Positions 13,979 to 22,557 of a stretch of 23,629 nt of DNA are shown here, piece by piece (position 1 is the stretch's first letter; every line of letters begins with the position of its first letter). The translations under genes were made by a program, and so were the position numbers. The stretch is taken from the NCBI GenBank assembly GCA_910585075.1, contig CAJUED010000041.1:12372-36000 (forward strand), given 5' to 3'. This DNA is from an uncultured Lachnospiraceae bacterium (lineage in GTDB: Bacteria; Bacillota; Clostridia; Lachnospirales; Lachnospiraceae). A model generated the notes under the pieces. That model had not been told where the DNA came from. It saw only the letters and a program-made list of their open reading frames with translations, and made no database searches.

Positions 13979-14029
13979 ACAAATTTGTGCTGACGCCCAA
14001 ATTTGCGGGCCGTCGGCGACATGAGGGAT
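13979..14029 (+). repeat. Dispersed repeat, copy B (before ribokinase)
   Basis: Second copy of the element at 1035-1086, at roughly 42 of 51 positions. ACAAATTTGT is a palindrome here extended to CACAAATTTGTG (13978-13989). The centre folds as GCTGAC-GCCC / GGGC-C-GTCGGC with loop AAATTTGC. Its last block, GAGGGAT (14023-14029), supplies the ribosome site for the ribokinase ATG at 14034, so folding could affect translation. Confidence 0.7.
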
Positions 14030-14033
14030 TTCT

Positions 14034-14978
14034 ATGAAAAAAATACTGGTTATTGGAAGTTTGAATTTGGATATGGTGGTAGCCGTTGACCACACCCCCG
14101 CTGTGGGCGAGACCATCATAAGTGATAAAATGAACTTGGTCCCCGGAGGTAAGGGCGCCAATCAGGCATATGCCGCCGGGCGTCTTGGCGCAGATGTGGC
14201 CATGTTAGGGGCTGTTGGGGATGACTCCTACGGAAATATTTTAACGGAAAGTTTAAAAAGCGCCGGTGTAAATGTCTCCCCCTTAATCAGACGGAAAGAA
14301 GAAAGCACCGGCATTGCCCTGATTACCGTAAACAGTGACGGCGACAACAGCATTGTTGTGGTTTCCGGCGCCAACAAAACCCTGTCCTGTGAGGACATTG
14401 ACCGGCATATGGCCCTCTTGCAGGAGGCGGACATTATCCTGTTTCAGTTGGAAATCCCCCTTGAGACGGTCTGCTACGCCGCCAAAAAAGCAAAGGCTCT
14501 GGGCAAAACGGTTATCCTTGACCCGGCCCCGGTTCCAAAGGTTTTCCCGGAGGAGCTTTATCACTATGTGGACATATTAAAGCCTAACGAGACAGAGCTT
14601 CAAATGCTGACCAAATTGGATAACCTTGAAACCGACAATGAAGCCGCTCTCTCCAAAGCCGCCGACCTTCTTAAGGAAAAAGGCGTCAAAAATATTCTGG
14701 TTACACTGGGGGAAAAGGGCGTGTATCTAAATGCGGAGGATACCGGAGTCTGCCGGATTCCGGCCATAAAGGTGGAAGCCGTGGATACCACCGCAGCGGG
14801 AGATTCCTTCACTGCCGCCCTGGCCGTTATGCTGGCCCAGGGGAAAAATCTGAAAGAAGCGGCTGTTTTTGCAAACCACGTATCCGCCATTGCGGTCACC
14901 CGAAAAGGCGCTCAGTCCTCCATACCTTCTCTCGAGGAAGTGACAAAATATATGCAAAGCTCCATTTTAAACAATTGA
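14034..14978 (+). CDS. rbsK: Ribokinase (PfkB family)
   Basis: 314 residues. It phosphorylates ribose to ribose-5-phosphate with ATP, completing salvage of the sugar freed by the nucleoside hydrolase upstream. PfkB signatures: N-terminal GSLNLDMVV (8-16), PGGKGANQA (37-45), LDPAP (162-166), KPNETEL (183-189), and the anion-hole/catalytic motif DTTAAGDSF (251-259) with catalytic D257. The usual DTTGAGD has Gly where this has Ala254, a tolerated change in some members. The start is fixed by GAGGG just before the ATG. No transporter gene for ribose lies alongside, which fits an intracellular ribose source. A strong terminator follows. Confidence 0.92.
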   Translation: MKKILVIGSLNLDMVVAVDHTPAVGETIISDKMNLVPGGKGANQAYAAGRLGADVAMLGAVGDDSYGNILTESLKSAGVNVSPLIRRKEESTGIALITVNSDGDNSIVVVSGANKTLSCEDIDRHMALLQEADIILFQLEIPLETVCYAAKKAKALGKTVILDPAPVPKVFPEELYHYVDILKPNETELQMLTKLDNLETDNEAALSKAADLLKEKGVKNILVTLGEKGVYLNAEDTGVCRIPAIKVEAVDTTAAGDSFTAALAVMLAQGKNLKEAAVFANHVSAIAVTRKGAQSSIPSLEEVTKYMQSSILNN

Positions 14979-15030
14979 GAAGTTTCTATCAAACGCTGTC
15001 ATACTCCGCCAGCCAGCTTATTAAAAAACA

Positions 15031-15052
15031 CTCCGGGAGATTTCTCCCGGAG
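15031..15052. terminator. Bidirectional terminator between ribokinase and DUF362 genes
   Basis: CTCCGGGAGA/TCTCCCGGAG is a GC-rich 9-10 bp stem. T-rich sequence follows on the plus strand (CTTATTTTA), and TGTTTTTTAA follows on the minus strand. It serves both convergent genes. Confidence 0.88.
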
Positions 15053-15070
15053 CTTATTTTATGCCATTCA

Positions 15071-16177
15071 TCAGATTTCAATCAATTCATAATCCGTCGT
15101 CCCAATGCCAATCTTAACGGCATGTTCAATCCCCGTTTTCCAGTTGGTGGAAGGGGCACTGTCGCAGAAATGATCCCCGTGGGTATGAGGCATGCGGTCT
15201 AACTGACTGTTTGCAATCACCGGCTGTTTGTTCACCGCCTCCGCGCAGGCCAGGTCAAGGGCTACCGGGTCAAAGGATGCAAACATTCCCACATCAGGAA
15301 CAATCGGGATATCATTTTCCGCATGGCAGTCGCAGTTAGGGGAGACATCCACCACCAGATTGATATGGAAGTTTGGCCTTCCGTCTATCACCGCCTTGCT
15401 GTACTCCGCAATCTTCCTGTTTAAGATATCGTTGCTTTCATCTCCTGCTGCCTGTACCGCATCCGCCGGACACACGCCGATACAACGGCCGCAGCCAACA
15501 CATTTATCATGGTCAATAGTCGCTTTTCTGTCTGTAATGGAAGGAGCGTCATGGGCACATATTTTGATGCACCGTCCACAGCCTATACACTGCTCCTGCT
15601 CCACATAAGGTTTTCCGGCGCTGTGCATTTCCATCTTTCCGGCCCGGGAACCACATCCCATTCCCAGATTCTTTAAGGCACCCCCAAAGCCTGTGGCCTC
15701 ATGGCCCTTAAAATGGTTCAGGGAAATAATGATATCCGCATCCATGATTGCCTGTCCAATCTTGGCTTCCTTCACGTACTCGCCGCCCTCCACTGGTACC
15801 AGGGCCTCGTCCGTCCCTTTCAGGCCGTCCGCAATGATAACGTGACAGTCCGTGGAGAAGGGCGAAAAGCCATTCTGATAAGCGGCATCCAAATGATCCA
15901 GGGCGTTTTTCCGGCCGCCCACATAAAGCGTATTGCAATCTGTCAAAAACGGTTTCCCGCCCAGCTTTTTCACCAGTTTTACCACAACAGCCGCATAGTT
16001 CGGCCTTAAGTATGCCAGATTTCCCGGCTCTCCAAAATGGATTTTAATCGCAACATATTTGTTCTGAAAATCAATTTTGTCAATACCCGCACTTTTCATC
16101 AGCCGTTCCAGCTTCTGGGGAAGATTCTCATTGAAAGAGGTTCGTAAATTCGTGTAATAAACTTTTGCTTTTTCCAT
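15071..16177 (-). CDS. DUF362 protein with two 4Fe-4S clusters
   Basis: 368 residues. An N-terminal DUF362 domain (about 1-185; markers IKIHFGEPGN, LNHFKGHEATGFGGALKN, LGMGCGSRAGK) is followed by a bacterial-ferredoxin region. The first cluster motif is C197, C200, C203, C207; the second is C226, C229, C232, C236, with Pro after the last Cys. The DUF362 C-terminal part resumes after that. It is cytoplasmic. The role is unproven; members are thought to act in electron transfer. The start is MEKAKVYY at 16177, with AGGA 6 bases before it; an ATG one codon earlier is too close to that site. It stands alone, convergent with ribokinase and divergent from GH51. Confidence 0.9.
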   Translation of the reverse strand: MEKAKVYYTNLRTSFNENLPQKLERLMKSAGIDKIDFQNKYVAIKIHFGEPGNLAYLRPNYAAVVVKLVKKLGGKPFLTDCNTLYVGGRKNALDHLDAAYQNGFSPFSTDCHVIIADGLKGTDEALVPVEGGEYVKEAKIGQAIMDADIIISLNHFKGHEATGFGGALKNLGMGCGSRAGKMEMHSAGKPYVEQEQCIGCGRCIKICAHDAPSITDRKATIDHDKCVGCGRCIGVCPADAVQAAGDESNDILNRKIAEYSKAVIDGRPNFHINLVVDVSPNCDCHAENDIPIVPDVGMFASFDPVALDLACAEAVNKQPVIANSQLDRMPHTHGDHFCDSAPSTNWKTGIEHAVKIGIGTTDYELIEI

Positions 16178-16389
16178 CATGAATCCTTTCTTTTTCGTCT
16201 TTGTGCTTTCCGTATATCGCAGGCAGTCCTGCAATACTGTAACATAGCCCTTTCATTTCTTCCGGGTCTTTCTTGGAACAGTTTATCATAAATATTATGG
16301 TAAGGAAAAGCTAACAGTTATTTTTTGTATAGAACTTCTGCAATTATTACACAATTTGTTAAAATATTTTAATATAATTTATAAAATAA

Positions 16390-16418
16390 TTGAATAACCC
16401 TTTCCGTTCTGCTATAGT
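16390..16418 (+). promoter_or_regulatory. Promoter of the first arabinofuranosidase gene
   Basis: TTGAAT (16390-16395), a 17-base spacer and TATAGT (16413-16418), leaving a leader of about 70 bases to the ATG at 16495. The rest of the 317-base divergent spacer is very AT-rich, and nothing else clear is seen in it. Confidence 0.65.
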
Positions 16419-16494
16419 AAAATTACAAATGTTTCTACGGACAGATACTTTAACAAACCTTAGGAGAAAGAAATTTAAGAAAGAGGTAAGGATT

Positions 16495-18006
16495 ATGGCG
16501 AAACTGGTTATCAACGAAAAAAGAAAGAAAGGACACATCAATCCCGAAATTTATGGGCACTTTGCGGAGCATCTGGGAAGATGTATTTATGAGGGACTCT
16601 ATGTAGGTGAGAACTCCGATATTCCCAACGTAAACGGCATGCGCAAGGATGTGGTGGATGCCCTGAAGGAAATGAAAATACCCGTACTGCGCTGGCCCGG
16701 CGGCTGCTTTGCGGACGAGTATCACTGGAAAGACGGTATCGGCCCTAAAGAAAGCCGTAAGCGTATGATCAACACCCACTGGGGTGGGGTCACCGAGGAT
16801 AACAGCTTCGGTACCCACGAGTTTTTTGAGCTGTGTGAACAGTTGGGATGCAAGACCTATGTAAACGGCAACGTAGGCAGCGGCACCGTACAGGAAATGA
16901 GCGAGTGGGTGGAATACATTACCTTTAACGGCGTGTCCCCCATGGCAGACCTGCGGGCAAAGAACGGCCACGAGGCGCCCTGGAAGCTGGACTACTTTGG
17001 AGTGGGCAATGAAAACTGGGGCTGCGGCGGCAACATGACTCCCGAATACTACGGAAACCTGTACCGCAGATACCAGACCTATGTGAGACAGTATGATGCG
17101 GCAAATCCTGTTCGGAAAATATGCTGTGGCGCCAATGTGGCTGATTATTTCTGGACAAAAGGGGTTCTGGAAACCTGTTTCAAGGCTCCTCAACCAGGCA
17201 GCGGCCTTTTGTTAGACGGCCTTTCCCTTCATTATTATGTGCATCCCGAAGGGTGGGACATTAAGGGCAGCGCAACAGATTTTGACGACAAAGTCTGGTA
17301 CAAGACCCTGGCAAAAGCAAGATACATGGACGAACTCATATCCCGCCACGGCGCCATCATGGACGAATATGATCCTGAGAAGAAAATCGGCATGATCGTG
17401 GACGAGTGGGGCTGCTGGTTTACCGTGGAGCCCGGCACCAACCCCGGATTTTTGTATCAGCAAAATACCATGAGAGACGCCCTTGTTGCCGGTATCTCCC
17501 TGAATATTTTCAACAGGCACTGTGACCGGGTAAAGATGGCATGTATTGCCCAGATGGTCAATGTTCTGCAGTCAGTTGTCCTGACGGAAGGCCCTAAAAT
17601 GCTTCTCACACCTACTTATCATGTATTCCATATGTACAGACATCATCAGGATGCCGAACTGGTGGACAGCTATATAGATGGAAACAAAATTATCGGTGCA
17701 GAGGATGAATATCAGGTACCTTTCCTTGATGAATCAGTGTCTGTCAGCGAAGACGGGTATTTGAATATCACTTTAAATAATCTGTCCGCCACAGAGGATG
17801 CTCCGGTGGTGATTTCCTTTGCGCAGTTAAAACCTGCGGAAATTACCGCGTCCATTCTGACAGAAGAAATGCATGCCCACAATACCTTTGATGCACCGGA
17901 AACCGTAAAAGAAATGCCCTTTACCGCTTATGAGGTAAAAGACGACAGTATTTTCCTTACCGCCCCTGCCTGCAGCGTCATCAGCCTGCGGGTAAAGAAT
18001 GCTTAA
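16495..18006 (+). CDS. Alpha-L-arabinofuranosidase, GH51 (copy 1)
   Basis: 503 residues, normal for intracellular GH51 enzymes. It should remove terminal alpha-L-arabinofuranose from arabino-oligosaccharides. A (beta/alpha)8 barrel is followed by a beta-sandwich from about residue 390. Marks: HFAEHLGRCIYEGLYVG (22-38), RWPGGCFADEYHWKDGIGP (66-84), acid/base E173 in GNENWGCGGNM, nucleophile E304 in VDEWGCWF. This GNENWGCGG type differs from the classical AbfA type of copy 2, so linkage preference may differ. There is no signal peptide. The start is MAKLVINEKR, with AGAGG upstream; a longer open frame to 16390 is spurious because the promoter lies in it. DUF6171 and copy 2 follow. Confidence 0.93.
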   Translation: MAKLVINEKRKKGHINPEIYGHFAEHLGRCIYEGLYVGENSDIPNVNGMRKDVVDALKEMKIPVLRWPGGCFADEYHWKDGIGPKESRKRMINTHWGGVTEDNSFGTHEFFELCEQLGCKTYVNGNVGSGTVQEMSEWVEYITFNGVSPMADLRAKNGHEAPWKLDYFGVGNENWGCGGNMTPEYYGNLYRRYQTYVRQYDAANPVRKICCGANVADYFWTKGVLETCFKAPQPGSGLLLDGLSLHYYVHPEGWDIKGSATDFDDKVWYKTLAKARYMDELISRHGAIMDEYDPEKKIGMIVDEWGCWFTVEPGTNPGFLYQQNTMRDALVAGISLNIFNRHCDRVKMACIAQMVNVLQSVVLTEGPKMLLTPTYHVFHMYRHHQDAELVDSYIDGNKIIGAEDEYQVPFLDESVSVSEDGYLNITLNNLSATEDAPVVISFAQLKPAEITASILTEEMHAHNTFDAPETVKEMPFTAYEVKDDSIFLTAPACSVISLRVKNA

Positions 18007-18053
18007 ATTCACGGGCGTTTTTCATTCGAATTTGATCTGCACAAAGGAGCCCC

Positions 18054-18104
18054 ATGGAGGTGTGTAGAAACAGCTTGATAAACGGAGGTTTTTATGGAGA
18101 TTGA
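18054..18104 (+). CDS. Possible 16-codon upstream ORF coupled to the DUF6171 gene
   Basis: ATG 18054 has AAAGGAG just before it and encodes MEVCRNSLINGGFYGD, ending at TGA 18102-18104. That is 11 bases inside the DUF6171 gene, in another frame. It overlaps that gene's ribosome site and start, so if translated it would couple or regulate expression. It may also be chance. Confidence 0.3.
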   Translation: MEVCRNSLINGGFYGD

Positions 18105-18351
18105 ATCAAAACGTGTATGCCGCAAGTGTCTTACCCGGGATATGGATCAGTCTGCCTATTTTGAAAATCTGCATTTATATATTGCAAATCTGGATGAAGA
18201 TTTGAAGGTTGACGAGCCGCTTTATGAAAAGCGGCTCTCCGTCTGCAAAGAATGCGATTTGCTTTTAGACGGGATGTGCAGAGGGTGCGGATGTTATGTG
18301 GAATTGCGGGCGGTGATGAAGAAAAATAGCTGTCCTTATAGTAAGTGGTGA
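18094..18351 (+). CDS. Small Cys-rich protein, DUF6171-like
   Basis: 85 residues with eight Cys in pairs and a cluster: C9/C12, C51/C54, C62/C65/C67 and C80, a pattern suited to binding zinc. The middle is acidic (YIANLDEDLKVDEPLYEKR). The sequence MCRGCGCYVELRAVMKKNSCP is what I recall for DUF6171, a Clostridia family without known function. The start has GGAGG 5 bases before the ATG. It lies 87 bases after GH51 copy 1 with no terminator, so it is likely co-transcribed with it. A separate promoter follows before copy 2. Why it sits between two arabinofuranosidases is unclear. Confidence 0.8.
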   Translation: MEIESKRVCRKCLTRDMDQSAYFENLHLYIANLDEDLKVDEPLYEKRLSVCKECDLLLDGMCRGCGCYVELRAVMKKNSCPYSKW

Positions 18352-18400
18352 TATTCATAATTATATTTTAGCAAAACCTAAATTATTTCATATTATTATA

Positions 18401-18429
18401 TTGACACAAGAACTACCCTATATTAATAT
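18401..18429 (+). promoter_or_regulatory. Promoter of the second arabinofuranosidase gene
   Basis: A perfect TTGACA (18401-18406), 17 bases, then TAATAT (18424-18429, 4 of 6). A leader of about 50 bases leads to the ATG at 18486. The ribosome site GGAGGT (18469-18474) is 11 bases from that ATG, longer than usual. Confidence 0.65.
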
Positions 18430-18485
18430 TAAAGTATATAAACATCACTTCGAAAAATCTAATAAAATGGAGGTAAATTAAAGGT

Positions 18486-19994
18486 ATGGCAAAAGCAAGA
18501 ATGATCGTGGACAAAGATTTTAAGATTGCTGAGGTGGACAAGCGTCTGTATGGCTCTTTTATTGAGCACCTGGGCCGGGCGGTTTACAATGGTATTTATC
18601 AGCCGGGCCATCCTGCTGCAGACGAGGACGGTTTCCGTAAGGATGTACTTGAACTGGTGAAGGAACTGGACGTTCCCATTATCCGTTATCCCGGCGGCAA
18701 TTTTGTTTCTAACTTTTACTGGGAGGACAGTGTAGGCCCTAAGGACGGAAGAAAGCCCCGTCTGGATCTGGCATGGCGCACTCTGGAAACCAATCAGTTT
18801 GGTCTGAATGAATTTGCAAAGTGGTCAGAGAAGGCCGGCTCTGATATTATGATGGCAATCAACCTTGGCACAAGAGGCGTATCCGATGCCCTGAACCTGT
18901 TGGAATACTGCAATCTGGATACCAACAGCTATTATAGCAATTTAAGAAAACAGCACGGCGTAGCCCAGCCTTACAATATCAAAACATGGTGTCTTGGCAA
19001 TGAGATGGACGGCCCCTGGCAGGTAGGACATAAGACGGCTTATGAATACGGCAGGCTTGCCGCCGAGACAGCCAAAGCCATGAAGTACATGGATGACTCC
19101 ATTGAGCTGGTTTCCTGTGGCAGCTCCAACGTGGATATGCCCACTTTCCCGGAATGGGAGGCTGTTTCCCTGGAAGAAACCTACGATTATGTGGATTACA
19201 TTTCTCTCCACAACTATTATGGGAACGCAGAAAATGATACCGAGGATTTCTTTGCAAAAACCCAGGATTTGGAACGCTTTATCCACACCGTAATCGCCAC
19301 CTGTGATTATGTGAAAGCGAAAAAGCGCAGCAAAAAGACTTTAAACTTAAGCTTTGACGAGTGGAATGTATGGTTCCACGCTACGGAAAGCGATAACGAA
19401 GAAATGAAGGACCGCCCTTGGCAGATTGCTCCCCACTTGCTTGAGGATATTTATGATTTTGAGGACGCTATCCTCGTAGGTCTGATTCTGATTACATTTT
19501 TACAACATGCTGACCGTCTTAAGATGGCATGTCTGGCTCAGCTTGTAAACGTAATCGCTCCTATCATGACCGAAAACGACGGCGGTGCATGGAAGCAGAC
19601 CATCTACTATCCTTTCCTTCATGCTTCAAAATATGGACGCGGGGTTGCGCTGCGCAGCGTGATTAACTCCACAAAGCATGACAGCAAAAACCACGAGGAT
19701 GTTACGGACGTGGAATCCGTTGCCGTATACAATGAGGAAAAGGACGAAGTGACTATCTTTGCCGTAAACAGAAGTGTCAAAGAGGATGCCCTTTTTGAGG
19801 CGGATGTAAGGTGTTTTGAGGGATACCGGGTGCTGGAATACCTTGCACTTGAAAATGACGATATGAAGGTGGTAAATTCCATAGCCGGTGAAAAGGTTGC
19901 TCCTTACAATAAAACAGATTATAAACTGGAGGATGGCATTTTTACAACCAACATGGCAAAATGCTCCTGGAATGTAATCCGTCTCGGAAAATAA
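18486..19994 (+). CDS. abfA: Alpha-L-arabinofuranosidase, GH51 (copy 2, AbfA type)
   Basis: 502 residues, intracellular. It is the classical AbfA type, trimming arabinofuranosyl side chains or arabino-oligosaccharides. Marks: SFIEHLGRAVYNGIYQPGHP (24-43), RYPGGNFVSNFYWEDSVGP (67-85), acid/base E173 in CLGNEMDGPWQ, nucleophile E292 in SFDEWNVWF, with the C-terminal beta-sandwich after about 380. It shares the fold but only part of its sequence with copy 1, so the pair is an old duplication or separate acquisitions. It has its own promoter. A strong terminator follows at 20023. The convergent ArsR-type gene beyond it is a candidate regulator. Confidence 0.95.
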   Translation: MAKARMIVDKDFKIAEVDKRLYGSFIEHLGRAVYNGIYQPGHPAADEDGFRKDVLELVKELDVPIIRYPGGNFVSNFYWEDSVGPKDGRKPRLDLAWRTLETNQFGLNEFAKWSEKAGSDIMMAINLGTRGVSDALNLLEYCNLDTNSYYSNLRKQHGVAQPYNIKTWCLGNEMDGPWQVGHKTAYEYGRLAAETAKAMKYMDDSIELVSCGSSNVDMPTFPEWEAVSLEETYDYVDYISLHNYYGNAENDTEDFFAKTQDLERFIHTVIATCDYVKAKKRSKKTLNLSFDEWNVWFHATESDNEEMKDRPWQIAPHLLEDIYDFEDAILVGLILITFLQHADRLKMACLAQLVNVIAPIMTENDGGAWKQTIYYPFLHASKYGRGVALRSVINSTKHDSKNHEDVTDVESVAVYNEEKDEVTIFAVNRSVKEDALFEADVRCFEGYRVLEYLALENDDMKVVNSIAGEKVAPYNKTDYKLEDGIFTTNMAKCSWNVIRLGK

Positions 19995-20022
19995 ATTGAA
20001 AATCAGCATAAACATACCCTGT

Positions 20023-20059
20023 AAAAAGAGCTTCCCACTTGGCGGCGGAAGCTCTTTTT
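20023..20059. terminator. Bidirectional terminator between abfA and the ArsR-type gene
   Basis: A perfect 13-bp stem AAAAAGAGCTTCC/GGAAGCTCTTTTT (20023-20035 with 20047-20059) with an 11-base loop. The A and T ends let it stop transcription from both convergent genes. Confidence 0.93.
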
Positions 20060-20111
20060 CATTCTATAAAATGCATATTCACAAAACCCATATTTCAGGA
20101 AATGCATCTCT

Positions 20112-21038
20112 CTATTCATTTTCCCCAATAGGGCTGTAATTAATGTGTACGGAAATATCCTGATTATAATTTCCAAAATTTTTGCCAAATATGGTGAGCC
20201 CGCCTACATGCTCCGCGTCCTCCTCCACTTCCAGCTTCAGTTTCAGCGTGCTTCTGTAATCCAAATGAAACTCCTGAATGGACACATCCGACACCTGCAG
20301 GCCATCAATGAAAGTTCCCTTCCTGTTAATCACAAGATTTTTCAAAAGACCATACTGATTCCAATTAGGATACCACCAATCCGGCGTAAAAAGTCCCCTC
20401 ACGTCCCCAAAATCTCCCGGGCTGGTCCATGCGGCAATCTTCCTGTCATTTAGAAGAAAAGAAATATCGGAAGGCCATATATCATTTACCCCCGGCGCCT
20501 CTGAACTTATTTCCAGCGATATGGTGATCTGGTCAATCTTCTGGGCGGAAGGGATAAAATTAGGAATCACGTATTCCACATATCCCCGGGTGAACCAAAG
20601 AATATCCGCGCTGTACCTGTCCGGATGGGAAAAGTAGCGGTTGTCGTCCACCTGGCCGATAATAGCGTCAGCAGAGGCAAGGCCGCAGGTTGGATACACC
20701 TCATAATCCGAAAAATGCCCCACCTTCAAATCCGTCTGGTAAACATTTTTCAGTTCCTCGGAAGGCCCCATATCAATCAGAATCTTATCAAGGCATACGG
20801 AGCACTTTTTCTGGTTGCCGTGTCCCGCCGATTCATTGGATACCACCACAAGCCCGCAGTCCTCCAGCTTTTTCATATGGCCGGTCAGCGCCCCGTTGGT
20901 AATGTTTAATCTGGCCGCAAGCTCATTCATGTTCATGCCCTGGCCTTCTGAAAGTATCTTTATGATTTCTATCCGTACCTCAGACCCCAACGCCTTAAAG
21001 ATATCAAGCCCTTCCTCCAGAGATTTAATGTGCAGCAT
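20112..21038 (-). CDS. ArsR-type regulator with long C-terminal sensor-like domain
   Basis: 308 residues, about three times a plain ArsR protein. An N-terminal winged helix spans about 10-85: DIFKALGSEVRIEIIKILSE, then MNMNELAARLNITNGALTGH as the recognition region. A roughly 220-residue C-terminal part follows, rich in aromatic residues (FTPDWWYPNWNQYG), beta-strand-like, without metal-site Cys pairs. That suggests sensing of a small molecule, perhaps a sugar, but this is inference. The start at 21038 has AGGGAG 6 bases before it. It overlaps the last 14 bases of the MATE gene, so the two are translationally coupled. It converges with abfA, a probable target by position only. Confidence 0.85.
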   Translation of the reverse strand: MLHIKSLEEGLDIFKALGSEVRIEIIKILSEGQGMNMNELAARLNITNGALTGHMKKLEDCGLVVVSNESAGHGNQKKCSVCLDKILIDMGPSEELKNVYQTDLKVGHFSDYEVYPTCGLASADAIIGQVDDNRYFSHPDRYSADILWFTRGYVEYVIPNFIPSAQKIDQITISLEISSEAPGVNDIWPSDISFLLNDRKIAAWTSPGDFGDVRGLFTPDWWYPNWNQYGLLKNLVINRKGTFIDGLQVSDVSIQEFHLDYRSTLKLKLEVEEDAEHVGGLTIFGKNFGNYNQDISVHINYSPIGENE

Positions 21039-22434
21039 AGGATTCTCCCTTATTTTCTCCAATGTGCTTTATCACCTTGTTATAAATGCGAACCACGAAA
21101 AATACCGAAACCCCCATTGACATAAGCTCCGCAATAGGGAAGGCCCACCACACATACGCCACATCCCCGGTCAGGGACAAAAGGTAAGCCACCGGCAAAA
21201 GTACCACCAACTGTCTTGCAATAGATACAATCATACTGTACACGCCGTTTCCAAGAGCCTGGAACATGGTTCCGCAGATAATACAAAATCCCGCCAGCAA
21301 AAAGCTGTAGCTGATGGTGCGAAGGGCCGGTACGCCGATTACAAGCATGGTTTCCGACGCGTCGAACAGCGCGAAAAGCTGGGTGGGAAAAATCTGGAAA
21401 GCCAGAAATCCGATTATCATCAGCCCCATAGCATACATAATGCTCAGCTTCACCGTTTTAATCAGCCTGTCCTTATTCCCTGCCCCGTAATTGTATGCCA
21501 CAATGGGAACCATCCCGTTATTTAATCCAAAAATCGGCATAAAGATAAAGCTTTGCAGCTTAAAGTAAACGCCGAATACCGCTGCCGCCGTTGAGGTGAA
21601 CGCCAGCAGGATACGGTTCATCCCGTAAGTCATCACCGAACCGATGGCCTGCATAATAATAGAAGGAATACCCACCTGATAAATCTGCTTTATAATGGCG
21701 AAATCCGGACGGAATCCCTTAAAATGCAGTTTAATTTCCGTATTTTTCTTTTCATTTAAAATAAATGCAATAATTCCCGCAACTATCTGCCCGATCACGG
21801 TAGCCACAGCCGCACCGGCCACACCCATCCGTGGAAGTCCGAAGTATCCGAAGATCAAAATCGGATCCAGAATAATATTGATGATGGCCCCTGTGCCCTG
21901 AATAATCATTGTGTAAAAGGTTTTCCCTGTGGACTGCAGTAGTCTTTCAAAGACAAGCTGGGAATAAATACCAAAGGAGCAACAGCACACTATCGACAGA
22001 TACTGCCGCCCGTAAGCCACAATCTGTGCGTCGTCCGTCTGGCTTAAATAAAAAGGCCCTGTCACAAAAATTCCAATCAGCAGAAAAATCACAAAATTGA
22101 CCGCCGCCAGGAAAACACCGTTAACCGCTGCTCTGTCAGCCTTTTCATAATCCTTTTCCCCTAAAGACTTGGACAGCAGCGCATTGATACCGACCCCGGT
22201 TCCCGTGCCTAAGGCAATCATCAAAGACTGTAAGGGGAAGGCCAGGGACACTGCCGTGAGCGCATTCTCATCAATCCTTGATACGAAAATACTGTCCACC
22301 ACATTGTAGAGAGCCTGCACCAACATGGAGGCCATCATGGGCAGTGACATAGTAATAAGCAGCTTGTTTACCGGCATCACCCCCATCTTATTTTCCTGTT
22401 TTGACTGCGTCTCTTTTAAAACCGCTTCTTTCAA
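21025..22434 (-). CDS. MATE-family transporter (second copy)
   Basis: 469 residues, about 12 membrane segments. Marks: PMMASMLVQALYNVVDSIFV early, TGVGINALLSKSLGEKDY after segment two, and GLNNGMVPIVAYNYGAGNKD in the second half. It is only distantly similar to the MATE protein at 10650-12005, so it is not a recent duplicate. The start is TTG at 22434 behind AAAGGTGG with 7 bases between. It lies 123 bases downstream of the SGNH esterase gene, with no clear terminator, and overlaps the ArsR-type gene by 14 bases, so all three are likely one transcript. Substrate unknown; drug export is the family norm. Confidence 0.93.
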   Translation of the reverse strand: MKEAVLKETQSKQENKMGVMPVNKLLITMSLPMMASMLVQALYNVVDSIFVSRIDENALTAVSLAFPLQSLMIALGTGTGVGINALLSKSLGEKDYEKADRAAVNGVFLAAVNFVIFLLIGIFVTGPFYLSQTDDAQIVAYGRQYLSIVCCCSFGIYSQLVFERLLQSTGKTFYTMIIQGTGAIINIILDPILIFGYFGLPRMGVAGAAVATVIGQIVAGIIAFILNEKKNTEIKLHFKGFRPDFAIIKQIYQVGIPSIIMQAIGSVMTYGMNRILLAFTSTAAAVFGVYFKLQSFIFMPIFGLNNGMVPIVAYNYGAGNKDRLIKTVKLSIMYAMGLMIIGFLAFQIFPTQLFALFDASETMLVIGVPALRTISYSFLLAGFCIICGTMFQALGNGVYSMIVSIARQLVVLLPVAYLLSLTGDVAYVWWAFPIAELMSMGVSVFFVVRIYNKVIKHIGENKGESYAAH

Positions 22435-22557
22435 ATTAAAACCACCTTTCCTTCGCTTCTGAAAATCAGCCGGAGAAGATTCTCCTTTGCTCCGCCGGGT
22501 ACTCCTTGTCCCGTAAAGGACTTTTCGTAAATACGCACCCTGTACATAAATTCAGTT

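Noticed and set aside
16450..17193. 247-codon minus frame inside GH51 copy 1
   Set aside because: Shadow frame; GH51 catalytic motifs fix the plus strand as coding.
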